Part shown: one piece after another, positions 42,130 to 56,900 of the stretch
How positions within the stretch are numbered: the stretch's first letter is position 1
Layout: every line of letters starts with the position of its first letter
Assembly (NCBI GenBank): GCA_039621445.1
Contig: CP154954.1
Coordinates: forward strand, 65,802,891-65,866,890
DNA: 64,000 nucleotides
Reading direction: 5' to 3'
Origin: Euglena gracilis
Taxonomy: Eukaryota; Euglenida; Euglenophyceae; Euglenales
Program-made: the position numbers and the translations under genes
Notes under the pieces: generated by a model
What the model saw: only the letters and a program-made list of their open reading frames with translations
The model's database searches: none
Told to the model about the DNA's origin: nothing

Positions 42130-42500
42130 TGAGCCAAACAGCCAGGGTGGTGGGGGGGGATCGACCCACCCCCCACCCCCTGCATGGTGGGGGGGGGTCG
42201 ACCACCCTCCCAACACCTCTTCCGTATTTCCAGGAGCACGAATTTTCGACTGGAAAAAATTCTCCCGGCGCCTTTTGCGTCTGGTGTATGTTGGACCCAT
42301 TTTGGGACCCATATAGGACGTCCCCCCAAAAACACCCCCAAACCCCATTTTCTCCCACCTTCCAAAATTTCAACATTTTCTCAAAATTTTTGATTTTGAG
42401 AGGTTTTTGAAGCAAAAAAAATTCTCTGCTATTGAAATTCCCCGTTGTCCCAAATTTGGTGAAAATGCTGTGGTGGGTGGGGGGGGTCCCCACCAGGCCT
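42130..42500. mobile_element. Family Z element, full copy
   Basis: Ends ccagggtggtggggggggat and gtggtgggtgggggg then ccaccaggccttcccg. Interior is AT-rich with C runs. A mirrored gtcgacc/ggtcgac pair lies near the left end. Confidence 0.6.
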
Positions 42501-44835
42501 TCCCGTTCTGCCCTGCCCTCATGAGGTTGTCACCTGACCCAGAAGTTATTGGCTTGGGCCCCATACTGGCTGACTTGTCTCATTGCACGACAATTGCAGT
42601 GGCCCGGCAGTGCAGTGCTGGCAGCGTCAGTGGCCGTGCGCTGGCGGTGCTACCGCTCCAGCCGTGTTTGACAGAACGATGTGAAATGGATCCCACGGTT
42701 GCACCGGGTGTCAGCATCTGACGTACTTAAGCTGCATTTTTTTTTGCAGATGACCACTGCCGCAAAGAGTCTCATCCCAGCCTCCATTTCCTCCATTTCC
42801 ATTTCCATTTTTTTTTCTTCAAAAAGAGTGGCCGCAGTCTTGGCAGTATTTGCTGTTCGCACCGCAACCTTTGCCACGTCAGCGTTCCGTTGGACACAGG
42901 AGGTGGTGTATTAAGCATCGAACCTTCCACAACCTTTTCCCAGGGCACAGCGATTGGCCGGCAGCATCGCTCAGCGCAGCGTCACTCCTTGAGCAGGGGT
43001 GACGCAGGGCAGGGCGTCCCTTCCCCCATCCGACCTGACCCTGGCTCGGTTCCACTCGCCCCCTCTGCGGCCGGCCTCCCACCTCGTATCCCGGCCCTGT
43101 CCATCCAACCCTCTGCGGTGCTTGCTCCGGTTTATCTCGGCGGACTGCTTGTGCATACCTTTTTTTTTTGGTCAGTCGGCGACACGTTATGGTGGCCTTC
43201 TTATGGCAAGGCGCAGGCTTCTTTTCAAGTCATACGACCCCCCCGGGTGGGTCTGTGGGTGGGTGGGTCTTGGGCCGGCCCCCCCCCCCCCCCCCCCTCC
43301 CGGGGGGGGGGTCCCGCGCTGGGCTGGGGGGGAGCCTCCCTGGGGTCTTCAAAAAAGGCAGGCCTGGCAGGGCATCCCCTACAAGAAACTTGCTCCAGGC
43401 GGTGTACCGTGGGGACGGCCACCGTATCCGAGCACGGACCATACCGCCGTGACATGGCTGAAGGTGTGTCCGACCAACCCCCCACCCTTTTTTTGGTTCA
43501 GCAGCCCTCCCCCCCCACCCGGTGGGTCTGCTAGAACTGGCCAAACGTTGCCGTCTAGAGTCGAAATCACCAGAATATTTTTTTCGAATGTTTTTTTTTG
43601 GATTTGTGTTGTACAGCATCTCCTGTTTTAAGCCGTGTTGGCCCGAGTGGCTGCAGTGACCCCCCCCCTTCCTGTTGGCCAGTTGGGAGACTGGTCAAAG
43701 GTGGGGAATTGTGTTTCAAAAAGTTGCTGACTGGCTTTTTTTCGAAAGTTGACAGTGATTGTCAGCAATGGTTTGGCCTGGCCTTACGGACTCGACATGT
43801 GTAGACGGCACACACACACAAAGTTAAACATAATTTGGTTGTCAAAGTTGACCGTTTGGACTACGATTTCGCGTATGTGAAGTATGCACAACGCTTGGTG
43901 CATCCAAGCACTCCTGTGTGAATCTCCTGCGAGGTGAATGCTGGATCTTGAGGGGACCCCACCCCTGGGCGAGGTTGTAGACAGCCAGCAGCTTTTTTCC
44001 AGCCGTCAGCCCAGACGTCGGCATTATTGACTCCTCCTCCTCCGCCTCCTCCTCAATCTGTCCAGTTGCCCAGAGCGAAGAGGTTGTGATTGTATTTTTT
44101 CCTTGACTCTGCAGGTACAGTTGCAAAGTTTGGCCCCAAAAAAGCATCGAGAAAACAGCGAGAAAAAGGCGCCCTTATACTTGCCCTTATACTTTGAGAC
44201 CACCACCACCCAGAGCAGCACACAGATTTTTTAGGTCGAAATATTGAATCTGAGCTTGGCGGGGGTGATTCTTCTATTTTTCTAATTTCTTGCACCCAAA
44301 CATCCCCAAGCTCTCCCCTTGGGCGCCAGGTATCGACCCCCCTGGTCCACAGTCAGCCATTGATCCAGCCCCTGAGGGGGGTGGACTGGCCAGTTTTTTT
44401 CCTCACACCGGTGCTGGGAATTTTCAAAATTTTAAAAAATTCCAAAAATTCTTGAACTCACATTTGGTCGAGTTTGGTGCTTCGTAATTTGCCAAAGGTT
44501 TTGGGTCACTTTTGTGATGCCACTGTTTCGGTTGGGTCCGGACCTGCTCACCTGGATTTATGCGAATACCCTGCCGTAAAACCCTCTGAAGAAAAGTGTA
44601 GAAAATAAAAAAAATCGTCATGCGATGTCCCAGAATAGCCAGGGATGGTTTCTTTTTCTTCTGTCTGTGCCAACTTTCGAATTTTTCACCATCCTTTCCC
44701 GGGGTACTTTTGGAGAATTGCGTTGCAAGCTGCCACATGGCAAACAATTATGCCGATTAGAAATCTTGCGTAATGGCCACCCTTCTTTTCTACTTTTCTA
44801 CTCATGTTGATATTTTTAGGGGAAATACACAAAGT

Positions 44836-45245
44836 AACCCCCCCCCCAAATAATAACCCCCCCCAAATAATAACCCCCCAAATAATAATAACCCCCCCCT
44901 GAGGACCGATTTTGGCTGCCCAAATAATAAACCCCCTCCTCCTCTGGCAGGTGTGAGGGCAAAGGGAAAAAAGAGTCAAGAATTAGCAGAAATGTTGCAA
45001 GAAATCACAGACATGGATAAAATTGGTGCAAAAATATGCCAAAAAATGCACCCATTTTTCAAAAAATGCCAAAAAAATGCTAAAAAAGTGACCATTGGAG
45101 CCTGTGGAAAGGTTCTTGGGTCGATTTTTGATTTCGCAAATTTTGCCCAAATTACCCCCCCCCCCCAAATAATAACCCCCACTTGGACCCCGACGTCGAG
45201 TGTCCAAATAATAAACCGGGGGGTTTATTATTTGGGGGGGTTTAC
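44836..45245. mobile_element. TIR element S: GTAACCCCCC..AATAATAACC
   Basis: Left GTAACCCCCCCCCAAATAAT, right attatttgggggggtttac; internal copies of AATAATAACCCCC on both strands. Confidence 0.65.
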
Positions 45246-45350
45246 GATAACATCTTCCTTGCGAACTCACCCAGCAATATTATTTATTGTATTCTCATCT
45301 CTTTCTTTTCTTATGTGTGTTATTCTGTTCTTGTTCATTCTCTTCCTCAG

Positions 45351-45456
45351 CGTCACCCATGTTCCTGGCGGATGGAGTGCAACGCGCGCGCTCCACTGTC
45401 CAGCGATTTTTGGTGTCCCGAGGCCTCCGTTTCAGCGACCCAGAGATGGAGCCCAG
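45351..45456 (+). CDS. HK-B exon 1: FLADGVQRA..FSDPEMEP
   Basis: Follows cttcctcag; reads SPMFLADGVQRARSTVQRFL, VSRGLRFSDPEMEP. Possible donor AG/GTGG at 45457. Partner of HK-A exon 1. Confidence 0.75.
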
Positions 45457-47870
45457 GTGGTTGCATTGCACGTGTCTTGGATGTGGTTGTATTCTCTCCA
45501 TTGTCCACCAGCCTGTTCCCCCTTCATCCACCGGCCTCTCCCCCCGTTCCAGTGTGATCGTTGGGCACTGCAGGGACATGTACTGCCACCATATTGCACA
45601 TGCGAATGAGTTCGGGTTTCAATGATTTTTCCCCCATCCTTGGAGTTTTGTTGCTCTTTTTTTTTCTGCCGTTGTGTGTGTTTGTGTGTGATTGCAACGG
45701 TACCTGTTTTGGACACAGTTCTGGGACAACGAGCTGCGTTCAACAATCAGTGTCTCGTACTTCTTCATGGGCCTGATTACCAGACCGTTTCCTTTTTCGA
45801 CGAATTCATTGCTCACCGCGCGCATTGTCTGACCTCCGTGCACATCCATTCACCGGTCGTGTGCAAGAAAGGTGATGTGGGAATGGGAAAATTATTTCCA
45901 GCTCAAATATTTGTAATGGAAGGATGTACAGTGATTGTTTTGTTGCTCTTTCTCTACGAAATATTGTGTGAGTAGTTTTTTGTGGGGTGATTTCAGAACC
46001 AAACGTGAGATTTCAGGCATTGTTTATGTAGTTTCCTTTTTTTCCCAAAGTTCCAAAAACGCTTTTTGTGAAACCAAAAAAAAAATGTCTCTAATGTTCT
46101 GTATTCTTACATGTTGGTATTACGTGACGTGAAGAAAAATTGGAGGCAAGTTTTTTTGGATGACACGTTTTTGAACAACTAACACGCATCGTCCTTGGAG
46201 TTCCAGTTCTATCCTTTGCACATTTCATTCAGCAATTGGCCTGGGATTGTTCTTCTTCCTGGCAATATCCAGGCATTTCCTGCCTGATAAGGATGTAAAA
46301 GGTTGGCCTAAAGTGACGTCTTGTTTTAAATTGATAAATTTGCTTTGCCCATCGTGTTTTTTTCCCCCTCCCTTGTCGACATTGCCATACCGGCATTGGT
46401 AAATTTGAATTGCGCACCTTGCTTTACTCAAAGTCCTCATCATAGATTCATTTAACATTTGAATGACCCCTTCCCTGGGGTTGGTGGTTGGGGCTGACAT
46501 TTTTCGCATTTTGAATGTTTTTCATTTCAAACAAAAAAGAAATTGTGTTCACATCTTTTGCATTCACCTTTTTGTATTTTACGTGTTTAGTGACCGTTGT
46601 ATAAGATATTTTTTTCTTATTACATGCTGAGCATAATGTTGTCAATGTGATTTACTCCTGGACTGCATTATCTCTTAAACCCCACTGAATAGAAGCCCCC
46701 GGGGGCTACTATTCCGAACGTTGGTTGAAAACCGAGGGGGGGGCTTCTATTCGGGGGGGGGGGGTCGCTATTTGGAAAAGTGGTCGAAAAACAGGGGTCC
46801 TACATGAAGCCATGTCAAGTTTGCTGCAAAATGTTACTCTTGTGGATACATTGGATCATTAGACGTAAACTCACCCAATCCTCATTTAACCAATGGCTGT
46901 AAAAGCCAAAGCACTTGCCGTCCCAATTGACGGACAATTCTCGGGGAGGGGGCCTACTATTCAGGGGTGGGGGGGGACTATTCGGAACTTTGGTCGAAAA
47001 CTGGGGAGGGGGGCTTCTATTCGGGGGGGGGGTCTATTCAGGGGAGTTAGATTATCTCACATGCATTATATCTTTTTTCATTATTTCTTGCTCCCAGGTT
47101 CCCATCTGTTTTTCATTTTCCCCTCGATTTTCACCTGTAGTTGGAGTGCCTGGCAGAAGGGGTACCACTGCGTTGTGTTCTGTATGGCTGGTTCCGCCAC
47201 CCGGATCTGCTGTTTGGTACCCAGGCAGACACCGCGAAGGCTCAGCTGATGATTTTCAAAAACCTGATAGAATTGTGAAATGGATGATAAAACTGTGTAA
47301 TTTATAAAAGGATGGAATGCAATGGAGCAGAATAGATATATTAGAACGGAACGGAATGGAATGGCATGGCATGGAATGGAACAGAATAGAATAGAATCCA
47401 ATAGAATGGAATAGAATCCGATGAAATAATAGGATAATAAGATTAAATAATGATAACATAAAAATCCAATCGTCTGTGATGTATGTTACACAGATGATAG
47501 CATGAAAAACATGCCTAATGTCCACCAACACCAATCAAAATTCTCCATCCATTGGGTTGGGTTAAGCATCTGCCTGTGCAAGGCGCTGTCTGCAGCCTCA
47601 CCAGACATAGGAACAGCACTCACCGTTGGATTTTAGGATTAGGTAGCATATCATCAGAGCGGTGCCAAAGGAGCTAAAATCGGCCCGGCGGTGTCCCACT
47701 GCCCCCCTCCAGTTCATTCCCTTCGGCGGCATCCTCTTTGTGGTGGTCACCATGCACCTCCCCTCCCTTCGCCCAGAAGCCCATTGATTGATTGAGTTCC
47801 CATGCAGTTGGTTCCCCTGTATGCATCTTTCGTATATGTTTGATGTAGGTCTCTAGTTTGTACATATTAG

Positions 47871-47947
<77 letters not shown>

Positions 47948-50900
47948 ATATATATTTATATTTTTGTATTTACCTTTTTGTATATTTTATCATTTGATTC
48001 ATTTTATTTGCCAAGGTTTTACTTGTTTTCATTTATCTTTCGTTTAATATTTGAGAATTCCATTTTTCGCAGCTCAACTCCACTGAGGTTACCATTCCCC
48101 CCAGCCGATCTTGTAGCAGACCCAGGGCGGGGGGGGGTGAATTCCAGGACTGACAATCCATCTCCTCTTCACCAAGACCCTTCCACACTTCTGCGACAGC
48201 ACCTTGCAATCGGGCTACTGCCAGCTGACCCCACATTTATTTTTTGTTGTGTGTTGGGTGCAGGCCACCGCCGCATCTGCAGGCGGGAGCTGGGCAACAA
48301 GTGCTGAGTTCTCCAAATGATGGTTGCAGTGTGCTCTTCCGTGCAGCGGGAATTTTCTGCCGTTATCCAATCAAAACGATTGTGGTCGAAACATGCTGCT
48401 TATGGGTTCGTTCTACATGGACTTAGGCGGCCAAATTCGCATCTAAGCTTTTCTCCGTTCATTTTCGCCACCGCACAAAAGAACAAAATTCTTTATTTTG
48501 GCTGTGTGGCTCCAGGGTTTTGGAGACAGGGGGACAGAGAAGCACAAAAAGTGCACAAAATCCTTTTTTGGGGGTGTAATCCCTGGGATTCTGGAGCCAG
48601 TGTGCATCCTGGGTGTTTGCTGGACTGCTTCGCTTGTGGCGCCTTGTTGAGTTTTTGGTGTGTTTGGCAAAACGCGGGGAGGCAATTCCAGGGTGTGTGG
48701 TCAAGCCGGTGGGAAGGGCGTGCGTAGGGTGAGGAAGGCAAGTGTGGGGTGTTTGGCAAGGGATGCGAAGAGTCGAAGAAATGGGGTGTGCAGGGAATGA
48801 AAGGGACACTTCTCCACGCAATTTATACTCGCCTTTGAAGAACAAACACAGCCTTTGAAGAACAAAAAAAACAGGTTCATGGGCACGAAAGCGCCACAAA
48901 CAAATTTTGTGTGTGTGTGTGTGCGCTTTCGCACCCATGAACACAACTTTGTTTGTGCCCCCTTTAGTGCACGCTTTAGCTCTTTATTGCGCCTACGAAC
49001 AATCGATAAACGGTGTGACAAAGGGGCCGTGGCGGCGCAGACCAGCCGGACCGCCAGACACATGAGCGCCTGCAGTTGGTCAATGACCCACGCAAGTATC
49101 AGAAAGGGGGGGCAATTCAGACCCGACCACCTGTCGTCTTTTGAAAAACAAATACACCGGAAGCGAGTTCAATGTTTTCTCGCCCTGGCAAAGGAAACAG
49201 ACGCTGGTCAAAATACACAACCGTTAAATACCGGTGGTGTTCGTGAGTGAACCACTTGCAGAAATCCACAAGTGTTTCATTTACGCAATAACACGCACAA
49301 ACGACGTGGCGCACGCTTTAGCGCAGATGAACCCCATGGGGGTAATAAAAAAGCGGCATCACTCGGTCCTGCAACACTCACCTTGACTGGCTTCTGAAGA
49401 AGGTTCAACCCCAACGACCATACCGTCTCCTCCTAAACCCATTATTATGGGCCAATTCTGGTTTGATGACATGCACCAGGGAAAGGTAGATACAGAGGGT
49501 CTCCTGAAGGTGGTGTGCAGCCACCCGACAACAGCGCGCGTCCGCACCGATTTTAGGGTCCCAAAGGCCCTGCCGCTGGCCCGCGGCGTGGGCTCCGCTG
49601 CAGCAGCTGCATTAGCTGCTGATGCTTCAACCGACATCGACCTCCCCTGTGCAACAGCACCCACTGAAGCGGCCACGTTATTCCCCGCAGCCGGGATGTG
49701 AGGCTGGGGAGGCGACGTGGTACCAGTTCATGGCAACTGGCAGCTGGAGAAAGGTAGCCCTCGTGTGTCAGGGTCAGGCACCTATAGCCAAAATGGCCTA
49801 AAATGGCCTAAAATGGCCTAAAATGACTTTTTGACCCCCTATAGGTGGGGGTCCCTAAAATGGCCTAAAATGGCCTTAAATGGCCTAAAATGGCTTAAAA
49901 TGGGAAAAATTCTGTTGCACAACATTTTTTTGTGAACAACTGAAGCCATTCAGGCAATGACTTTTGGAGATTTTTGTTATTGTGGATGGCGAACAGTGGA
50001 TTTGGTGGAGGAGCACAGCCCCACAAGGCCCATGTTTTTATCCCAACTAATTATGGCATCAGTCCCCAAATCCACAGTCCCCAACCTTTTGGTAGCTGAA
50101 TTTTGAAGGTTTGGACATACCTATTTTTTCTTACTCCCATCTTTTTTTGGTGCACAACGATGTCTGTTTCGCAAATAATAAAGACAGAAAAAAGGTGAAA
50201 GACGTTTGAAAAATCTCAATTGAAGTATAAAACGCTAGTATTGTTGTCAATTTATAAATTTAACAATATTTCATTTATTTATACTGTTATTGTTTTTGGG
50301 AATAAATTTTTTGTTTATATTATGGGTCTAAATAATTATTATTTAACCATTATTATAATAAAGAAATGAATGATATATATAACAAACTTATAATGGTACT
50401 AATTATAATGATATTATAATTCTTTTTTTAAAGATGATAATAATGTTTATATTATTTGTAGAAGTATTGTTTTTAATGGATTGGTTACATCAAACATCAA
50501 ACGATATATATTATGGTGTTTGTATGTGGTTAGTGTATTATTCTCTCCTATTTATAATTTGTTCAGAGGGTTTTCTTTTCAGTATTAAGTTCCCCAAAGG
50601 GGAAAACAAACACGGAGAAGAGGAATGGCCCAAATGGCTAAAACAATGCCAAAATCAAATTATAATTTCACCAGGCAACAGGATCATCTTTCAGGGAAGA
50701 AATGACTTCTTGTTGCGAAATCCTGCAAAATGGTATAGCTTTAACAAAATACAAAAAACTGGGGGCTTTTCTGGTAGTGCAAATGAAAACTTTTAATATT
50801 TGTCCAACGTTTTTTTTCCTGAAAAAATTTCATTGCCGTAAATGCTTGCTGTTCGGAATTCCCCTATGGGTACCCGCCCCCCCCCGGGCAATTGACGCCC

Positions 50901-53900
50901 CCGGGCAATTGACGCCCCCGGGCAATTGACGCCCCCGGGCAATTGTCACCCCTGGCTGTGCCGGCCAATTTGTCACCCCGGGAAATTGTCACCCCCGTCC
51001 GTGCTGCCCAATTTGTCACCCCCCACCACAGAAGATGTTTGTGAACTTTCTTTTCGCCTACACGACTCGATTGATCCTCTATTTCGCTAGAACGTGCTGA
51101 GAAATGTTACATACCAAATGTTGTGCACAATATCACAAACATAGCTTCATTTTGCGTGTTCACTCGGTGTTTCAGATGGGGTCATTTTGGATTTAAGACG
51201 CACCAGGCAATGTCACCCCTGGGCTGTGCGGCCACATTTGGAGTTTCAGGCACCGGTCTGCGTCGTGCTGCCCAGTTTGTCACCCCCCCCCAGAGATGTT
51301 TGTGAACTTTCTTTTCGCCTACACGACTCGATTGATCCTCTATTTCGCTAGAACGTGCTGAGAAATGTTACATACCAAATGTTGTGCACAATATCACAAA
51401 CATAGCTTCATTTTTGCGTGTTCACTGGTGTTTCAGATGGTGTTTTTGGTCATTTGGATTTAATGTGGCCTACATGGGTGGGCAATTGACGCCCCCGGGC
51501 AATTGACGCCCCCGGGCAATTGTCACCCCTGGCTGTGCCGGCCAATTTGTCACCCCGGGAAATTGTCACCCCCGTCCGTGCTGCCCAATTTGTCACCCCC
51601 CACCACAGAAGATGTTTGTGAACTTTCTTTTCGCCTACACGACTCGATTGATCCTCTATTTCGCTAGAACGTGCTGAGAAATGTTACATACCAAATGTTG
51701 TGCACAATATCACAAACATAGCTTCATTTTTGCGTGTTCACTGGTGTTTCAGATGGTGTTTTTGGTCATTTGGATTTAATGTGGCCTACATGGGTGGGCA
51801 ATTGACGCCCCCGGGCAATTGACGCCCCCGGGCAATTGTCACCCCCCTCTGTGCCGGCCAATTTGTCACCCCGGGAAATTGTCACCCCCCTCTGTGCTGC
51901 CCGATTTGTCACGCGACAATTGCCCGGGGGGGGGCGGGTATGAATTATGATTTGTTGAGCTTCCCATGGTTTTGATCCAGTGTTCATGAATTTTGCATTC
52001 TTTTCTGGATGTACATTTGTTGCAACTGAATAAGAGAAGGTTTCCACACGTTATGATACAGTTTTCAGCACAAAAAAAATGACGAAAAATATGATTTTCA
52101 AAACCCCCACTTATGCCTGAAAATGGCCTAAAATGGCTTAAAATGGCCTAAAATGGCCTAAAATGAGGAAAATTTTGGGCTTGACTATAGGTGCCTGGTC
52201 AGGGTACGGGGTCCCGGGGGTTTCACAAAATTGGTGAATATACACTGTTGCGCCCATGCACAAAGCAAAACCCCTTAAGTGCAAATCCAGTCGCCAGAGA
52301 TGGAGTTGTTGGTGGATGAATGGGGTCGTTCTTTGCTTTTGTTTCCCAGTCCGCACCATCTCCCCCTCCTGGGAGACAATTATTTGCTTTTCCCCCTTCA
52401 GTGGTAGAGAGTAATTGTGAGTTGACTCCATTTTAATCTTGTCTTTTGCAGGCTTCTTTTTAACTCAGAAACCCCCCCGGGGGGTCCAGGGCCGGACCCT
52501 AGGGAGTTACCATAGGAGGAGGCTTGAGCTTGAACTGTCGAGCCTGAGCTTTCTCAAACGTTTTTAAGCTCCCCCGCCCCCCCCTCAGGGGGGGGGGCTT
52601 GAACAGCCTCCTCGACCGACCAAACGACCTTCAAGGAGGTTTTCGAGCCTCCTCAAACGACATTCGAGGAGGCTCTTCGAACGACATTCGAGGAGGCTCT
52701 CGAGCGTCCTCGAACGACCTCGGCAAAGCGGTGAAATGTTTTTTGGGGTAAGGCCCCAGACGGCCCGATTTTGGGAGGGGGGCGCCGCGCCGGGCTGGTT
52801 GGGGGGGGGGGCTTTGAAATTGGCTTTCATGTGACGAAACAATAATGGTCAAAGCTGACCTCACCCCCTTCTCGGGTTTGCTAGGTTCCCCCAGGGATGT
52901 GGTGAAATAGAAATCCCAGGTTGATGTTGCTTCGCCCCATCGTAGAACCCCACTGTGGAAACCCATTGTGGAAACCCTGTTGGAGGTGCGACGCGAGCTC
53001 AAGTGCCAAACTGCATGTCCCTTCCGCGCCGCGTGCCGGCGGCACAAACCTCAGGTGCTGTGCCACACGGAGTGCCGGGGTGGGGGGCCAGCGCTGCACA
53101 CTCACACTCCTGCACACAATTTCCCCCCCCCCCACATATCACACATCAAGCACACATAACATGCACACATGCGCGCACACACAACAAATCGAACAGACAA
53201 ATGCACATCACACACACACACACACACATCACCCACACACATGCACACATCACACACATCATACACCCAAGCTGCACCAAAAAACAGCCAAAAATCCTCG
53301 GAATTCTTCATCTGTCAGCCACACCCCCGGGGGCCTGCCGGCAAACTTCTTCATCATCTGCTGGATGGCAGCCTCCGTACACCTGTACAGCGAGGAGGAG
53401 CTGGAACTCGCGAGGGGCGGGGCCCTTGCGGAGGTGTTTGCCGTCCTGCAACGTAACGGCGGCCCAGCCCGACGTCGACTGCGATTCGGTGGGGGCAAAG
53501 GCTCGATAAAAGGAGGCTGTAACCCCCCCAAATAACTTGGCGGGGGGAGGGGCAAAAAAGATGGTTCCAGTAACCTGGCGGGGTCCTTTTAAGGCAAAAT
53601 TCCTTTACGGCGCTGAAAAGAAGGGCCCAAATACCTGGCGGAGGGGGGGGGCAAAAGTTGGTTCCAATAACCTGGCACCCCGCAGGTTATTTGCGGGGGT
53701 CTACAGGATTAGGTGGGTAGGTGGGGGTTCCCCCCTGAACCAAAGGGGGGGTGGGGACCACCCCCACCGTGGGGGTGGTCCCCACCCCCCCTTTGGTTCA
53801 GGGGGGAACCCCCACCTACCCACTTAATCCCCCCCCTTCGACGATTTTTTGCCCCAGAGTGCCCGGCGCTTTGCACCGGGCAAAACATTATTCACTCAGA

Positions 53901-56900
53901 CGCGCCACTGTTCAGGTGGGGGGAGGTGTCGCCCCAACCCCCCTCTCCTAGACTGGTGGGGGTGTCTGAACCCCCCCCAACCTGCCCCTAAATCAAACCC
54001 TGTGTCCGCCCAACAATCCCCGAAGTTGTTTGTCACAAAATCCTTGTTCATTTGATGCCGTGAGTACACACGTTTCCGGGAAACTGGCGGGCTTTGATGT
54101 GGGTTGGATTTGGCGGACTCAGGCTGTTGCCATCCCAAAGCGGTGGCCACCTTGCAGGCCTACGTCGGGGTGCAGTTAGGACGCAAGTATCTGTGGTGCG
54201 CATGGGGCATCTGGCTCTGTCAGTGGTTCTTTGAGCGCCGACAAAGCTTCTGTGCCGCCTCCCAGAGGGTGGGGGTCTTCCGGAAATGCCGCATTTATGC
54301 AGCTGGAAAATCTTCCAAAAATTGTCTGAGCAGAAGACTTGAACCTTTTGCGTTTATAAGCCTTTTAGTATATAATACAGGAGCATGTGTGAGTGTTTAT
54401 GCAGTAATACAGGAGCATGTGTGAGTGTTTATGCAGTAATACAGGAGCATGTGTGAGTGTTTATGCAGTAATACAGGAGCATGTGTGAGTGTTTATGCAG
54501 TAATACAGGAGCATGTGTGAGTGTTTATGCAGTAATACAGGAGCATGTGTGAGTGTTTATGCAGTAATACAGGAGCATGTGTGAGTGTTTATGCAGTAAT
54601 ACAGGAGCATGTGTGAGTGTTTATGCAGTAATACAGGAGCATGTGTGAGTGTTTATGCAGTAATACAGGAGCATGTGTGAGTGTTTATGCAGTAATACAG
54701 GAGCATGTGTGAGTGTTTATGCAGTAATACAGGAGCATGTGTGAGTGTTTATGCAGTAATATAGGAGCATGTGTGAGTGTTTATGCAGTGGTGTCACCAA
54801 TGAAAAAAAATTCCCAAGGCTGCCAAGTTTGGAGCAAAGCACTAAGATCAGCCAAATCCTCAAGCTGGGTCCAGCCAGCCCCAGCTGGATTTGGGCTTTT
54901 TTTTGCCTGTTTTCAGGTGCCTTTCAGGCCCAGCAGCTGACCCCCCCGGACCTCCCACATCCTCCACACCTTTTTTCCAGCCAGCACCTTTTTTTCTGGC
55001 CAGCACCTTTTTTTCCGGCTTTTTCCGGTCAGCTTTTTTTCCTGCCACCACCTTTTTCCAGTCAGCCGGCAGCCCCCCCCCCCCCCCCAGCCCTGACCTA
55101 CCGAGGTACCCCCCAAGCCCCCCCCCCCAAGCCCAATGAACGCCCTTGCCCAATGAACAGGGGGTGTTCGGACCGTCTAGATTGTCACCATATACCTTAT
55201 CAACACAGAATGCACACTTCATGCCCAATGAACGCCCCCCGTTCGGACCGTCTAGATTGTCACCTTTGTGTTCATTGGGCTTGGGGGGGGGTACCTACGC
55301 CCCCCCCCCCGGGAAACTGTCACCTAACAAGTCTGAGCACTGCCCATTGTTAATGAAAATAAATGTACATAAATGTTAAGCAAAACTCCCTAGGACGACA
55401 AGTCCCAAACATATGTGCTATGGCTCCATGCCCTGGTGTTCAACTACCTCCAGCTGGATTTGCTGATGTTCCTGGGCATCACATGGATGTCCATCTTCGT
55501 GTTCTGTTCTGTGCCAGCGATCAGGCTTTCCATCATTGTTTCTGCAACCCTCTCACCAAAAAGGGGGCATGGAAGCCCGGCGATCAGAGGTAGGTGGCAG
55601 GAGGGGGGTCTCGACCACAATCATGTGTTGGGAGAGGTTCTGATCCACCCCACCCCTCTTTCACCAAAAGTTGGAATTTCGAAGAAAAAAATACACCATA
55701 TCTTTCCACATGCATACATTTCCATATCCTTGAATCTTTCTAATTTTTTTTCAATTTCTCCTCCCTTCCCCCTTAAACGGGATTAACAAAAATTACAGCA
55801 GAGAAATATTGCAGTAAAAATATTTGGTGGGTTTTTGATTTTGGAAGATTAGTTTGGTGAAAATTCCGTATTCAACCGCTTCTCAGCACTTTTTCTTGTG
55901 ATGTGGTGAGTGGTTTTGTCTATGCTCTTCGTTGAGAGATTGAACGAATGCCGTTATTCTGCCGCAAAAATATGCCACCAGTGTTCAACATTTGCAAATA
56001 TTTGTGCATTTTTGTCATATTCAGGCATTTTGGACCATCTCCAGCCATTTGTCGTCATTTGGGTTGAGGCAGAAAAGGGTGCGGGAAGCCGACACTGGTC
56101 GAAGATTACATAAAATATGCTAAAAATTGGGTACTTTGAAGACATTCCAGACCCTCCCTCTTGAATATAAACTCACCACCCACCCCCATAAATCCTAAAT
56201 CATTTGGTCTTCATTGACGCCCAAAAACTTTGGGGACATGTCTGTTGACGGGTCGACATCCAGTTGGCCTGGTCGCTTTTTTTTTCAAGCAGATATGATC
56301 ACCAAAGCATCATGTGTTCGACGGTTGGCCTGCCCCCGTCTTTATGGATCGTGGCGTATTCTTCACCCCTGCTGGCAGGTGGTGTTGTGGAGGCACTTGG
56401 CTTCTCCATCGTCTTCGTTTTCTACACCCTTGGACTGAACTATTACATGATGCTGCCAACCTCCAGACCTGTTTCAACCATGTTCTCCAGGTATTGTGGT
56501 TGTGATTTTTTTTCATTTCTTTTTTGATTCTCACTTGTTTTTTTCATACGAGTCAGTGGTTTTTTTTGTTGTGAAAACTTTTCTGTATTGCATTCAACCC
56601 AAAGCATATAAATGATGAGTGTTCAAGTCAGTGGATCATGCTGATAACGCCACGTGATGTTGGAGCGACGCAGCAACACCAAAATAGTGGCAGCGGTTGC
56701 GGTGAGTAATGTGGATAACAATAGGGGTAAAGAGTGCCGCGGAGGCTCCATAGAGGCTTACGTAACCAGCCTCTGCGGAGGCTCAGGTAAACGATTTTGC
56801 AGAGCATGTTGTGGATAGAATAAAAGGGGATTTTTCCCCGTGTGTAATAAAGAAGATCATTTTTCTGTGTCAAACATGGCGACTACACCTCAGTGGCATA

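Larger units (their letters stand above)
37812..45350. other. Intergenic or 5' intron DNA between HK-A stop and first recognised HK-B exon
   Basis: Contains a TG/CG microsatellite (37818-37918), hairpins with GGCACC words (38270-38350) and the longest Z element. Weak plus-strand frames lie at 38488-39060 (190 residues, no motif) and 38900-39094 (ends WAQVTYRGALSRVPGFKLSG...). 5' exons of HK-B should lie here, but none could be assigned. Confidence 0.4.

Noticed and set aside
47141-47216. Resemblance of YGWFRHPD to the RHP motif of isoprenylcysteine methyltransferases
   Set aside because: The motif is short and the flanking exons in both copies belong to a histidine kinase.
50434-50796. 120-residue frame in the AT-rich part of X2
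   Set aside because: Spans the AT-rich insert and shared X sequence; no motif, and absent from X1.
54374-54789. Possible CRISPR-like array
   Set aside because: Direct tandem 32-bp repeat without spacers, in a eukaryotic intron.
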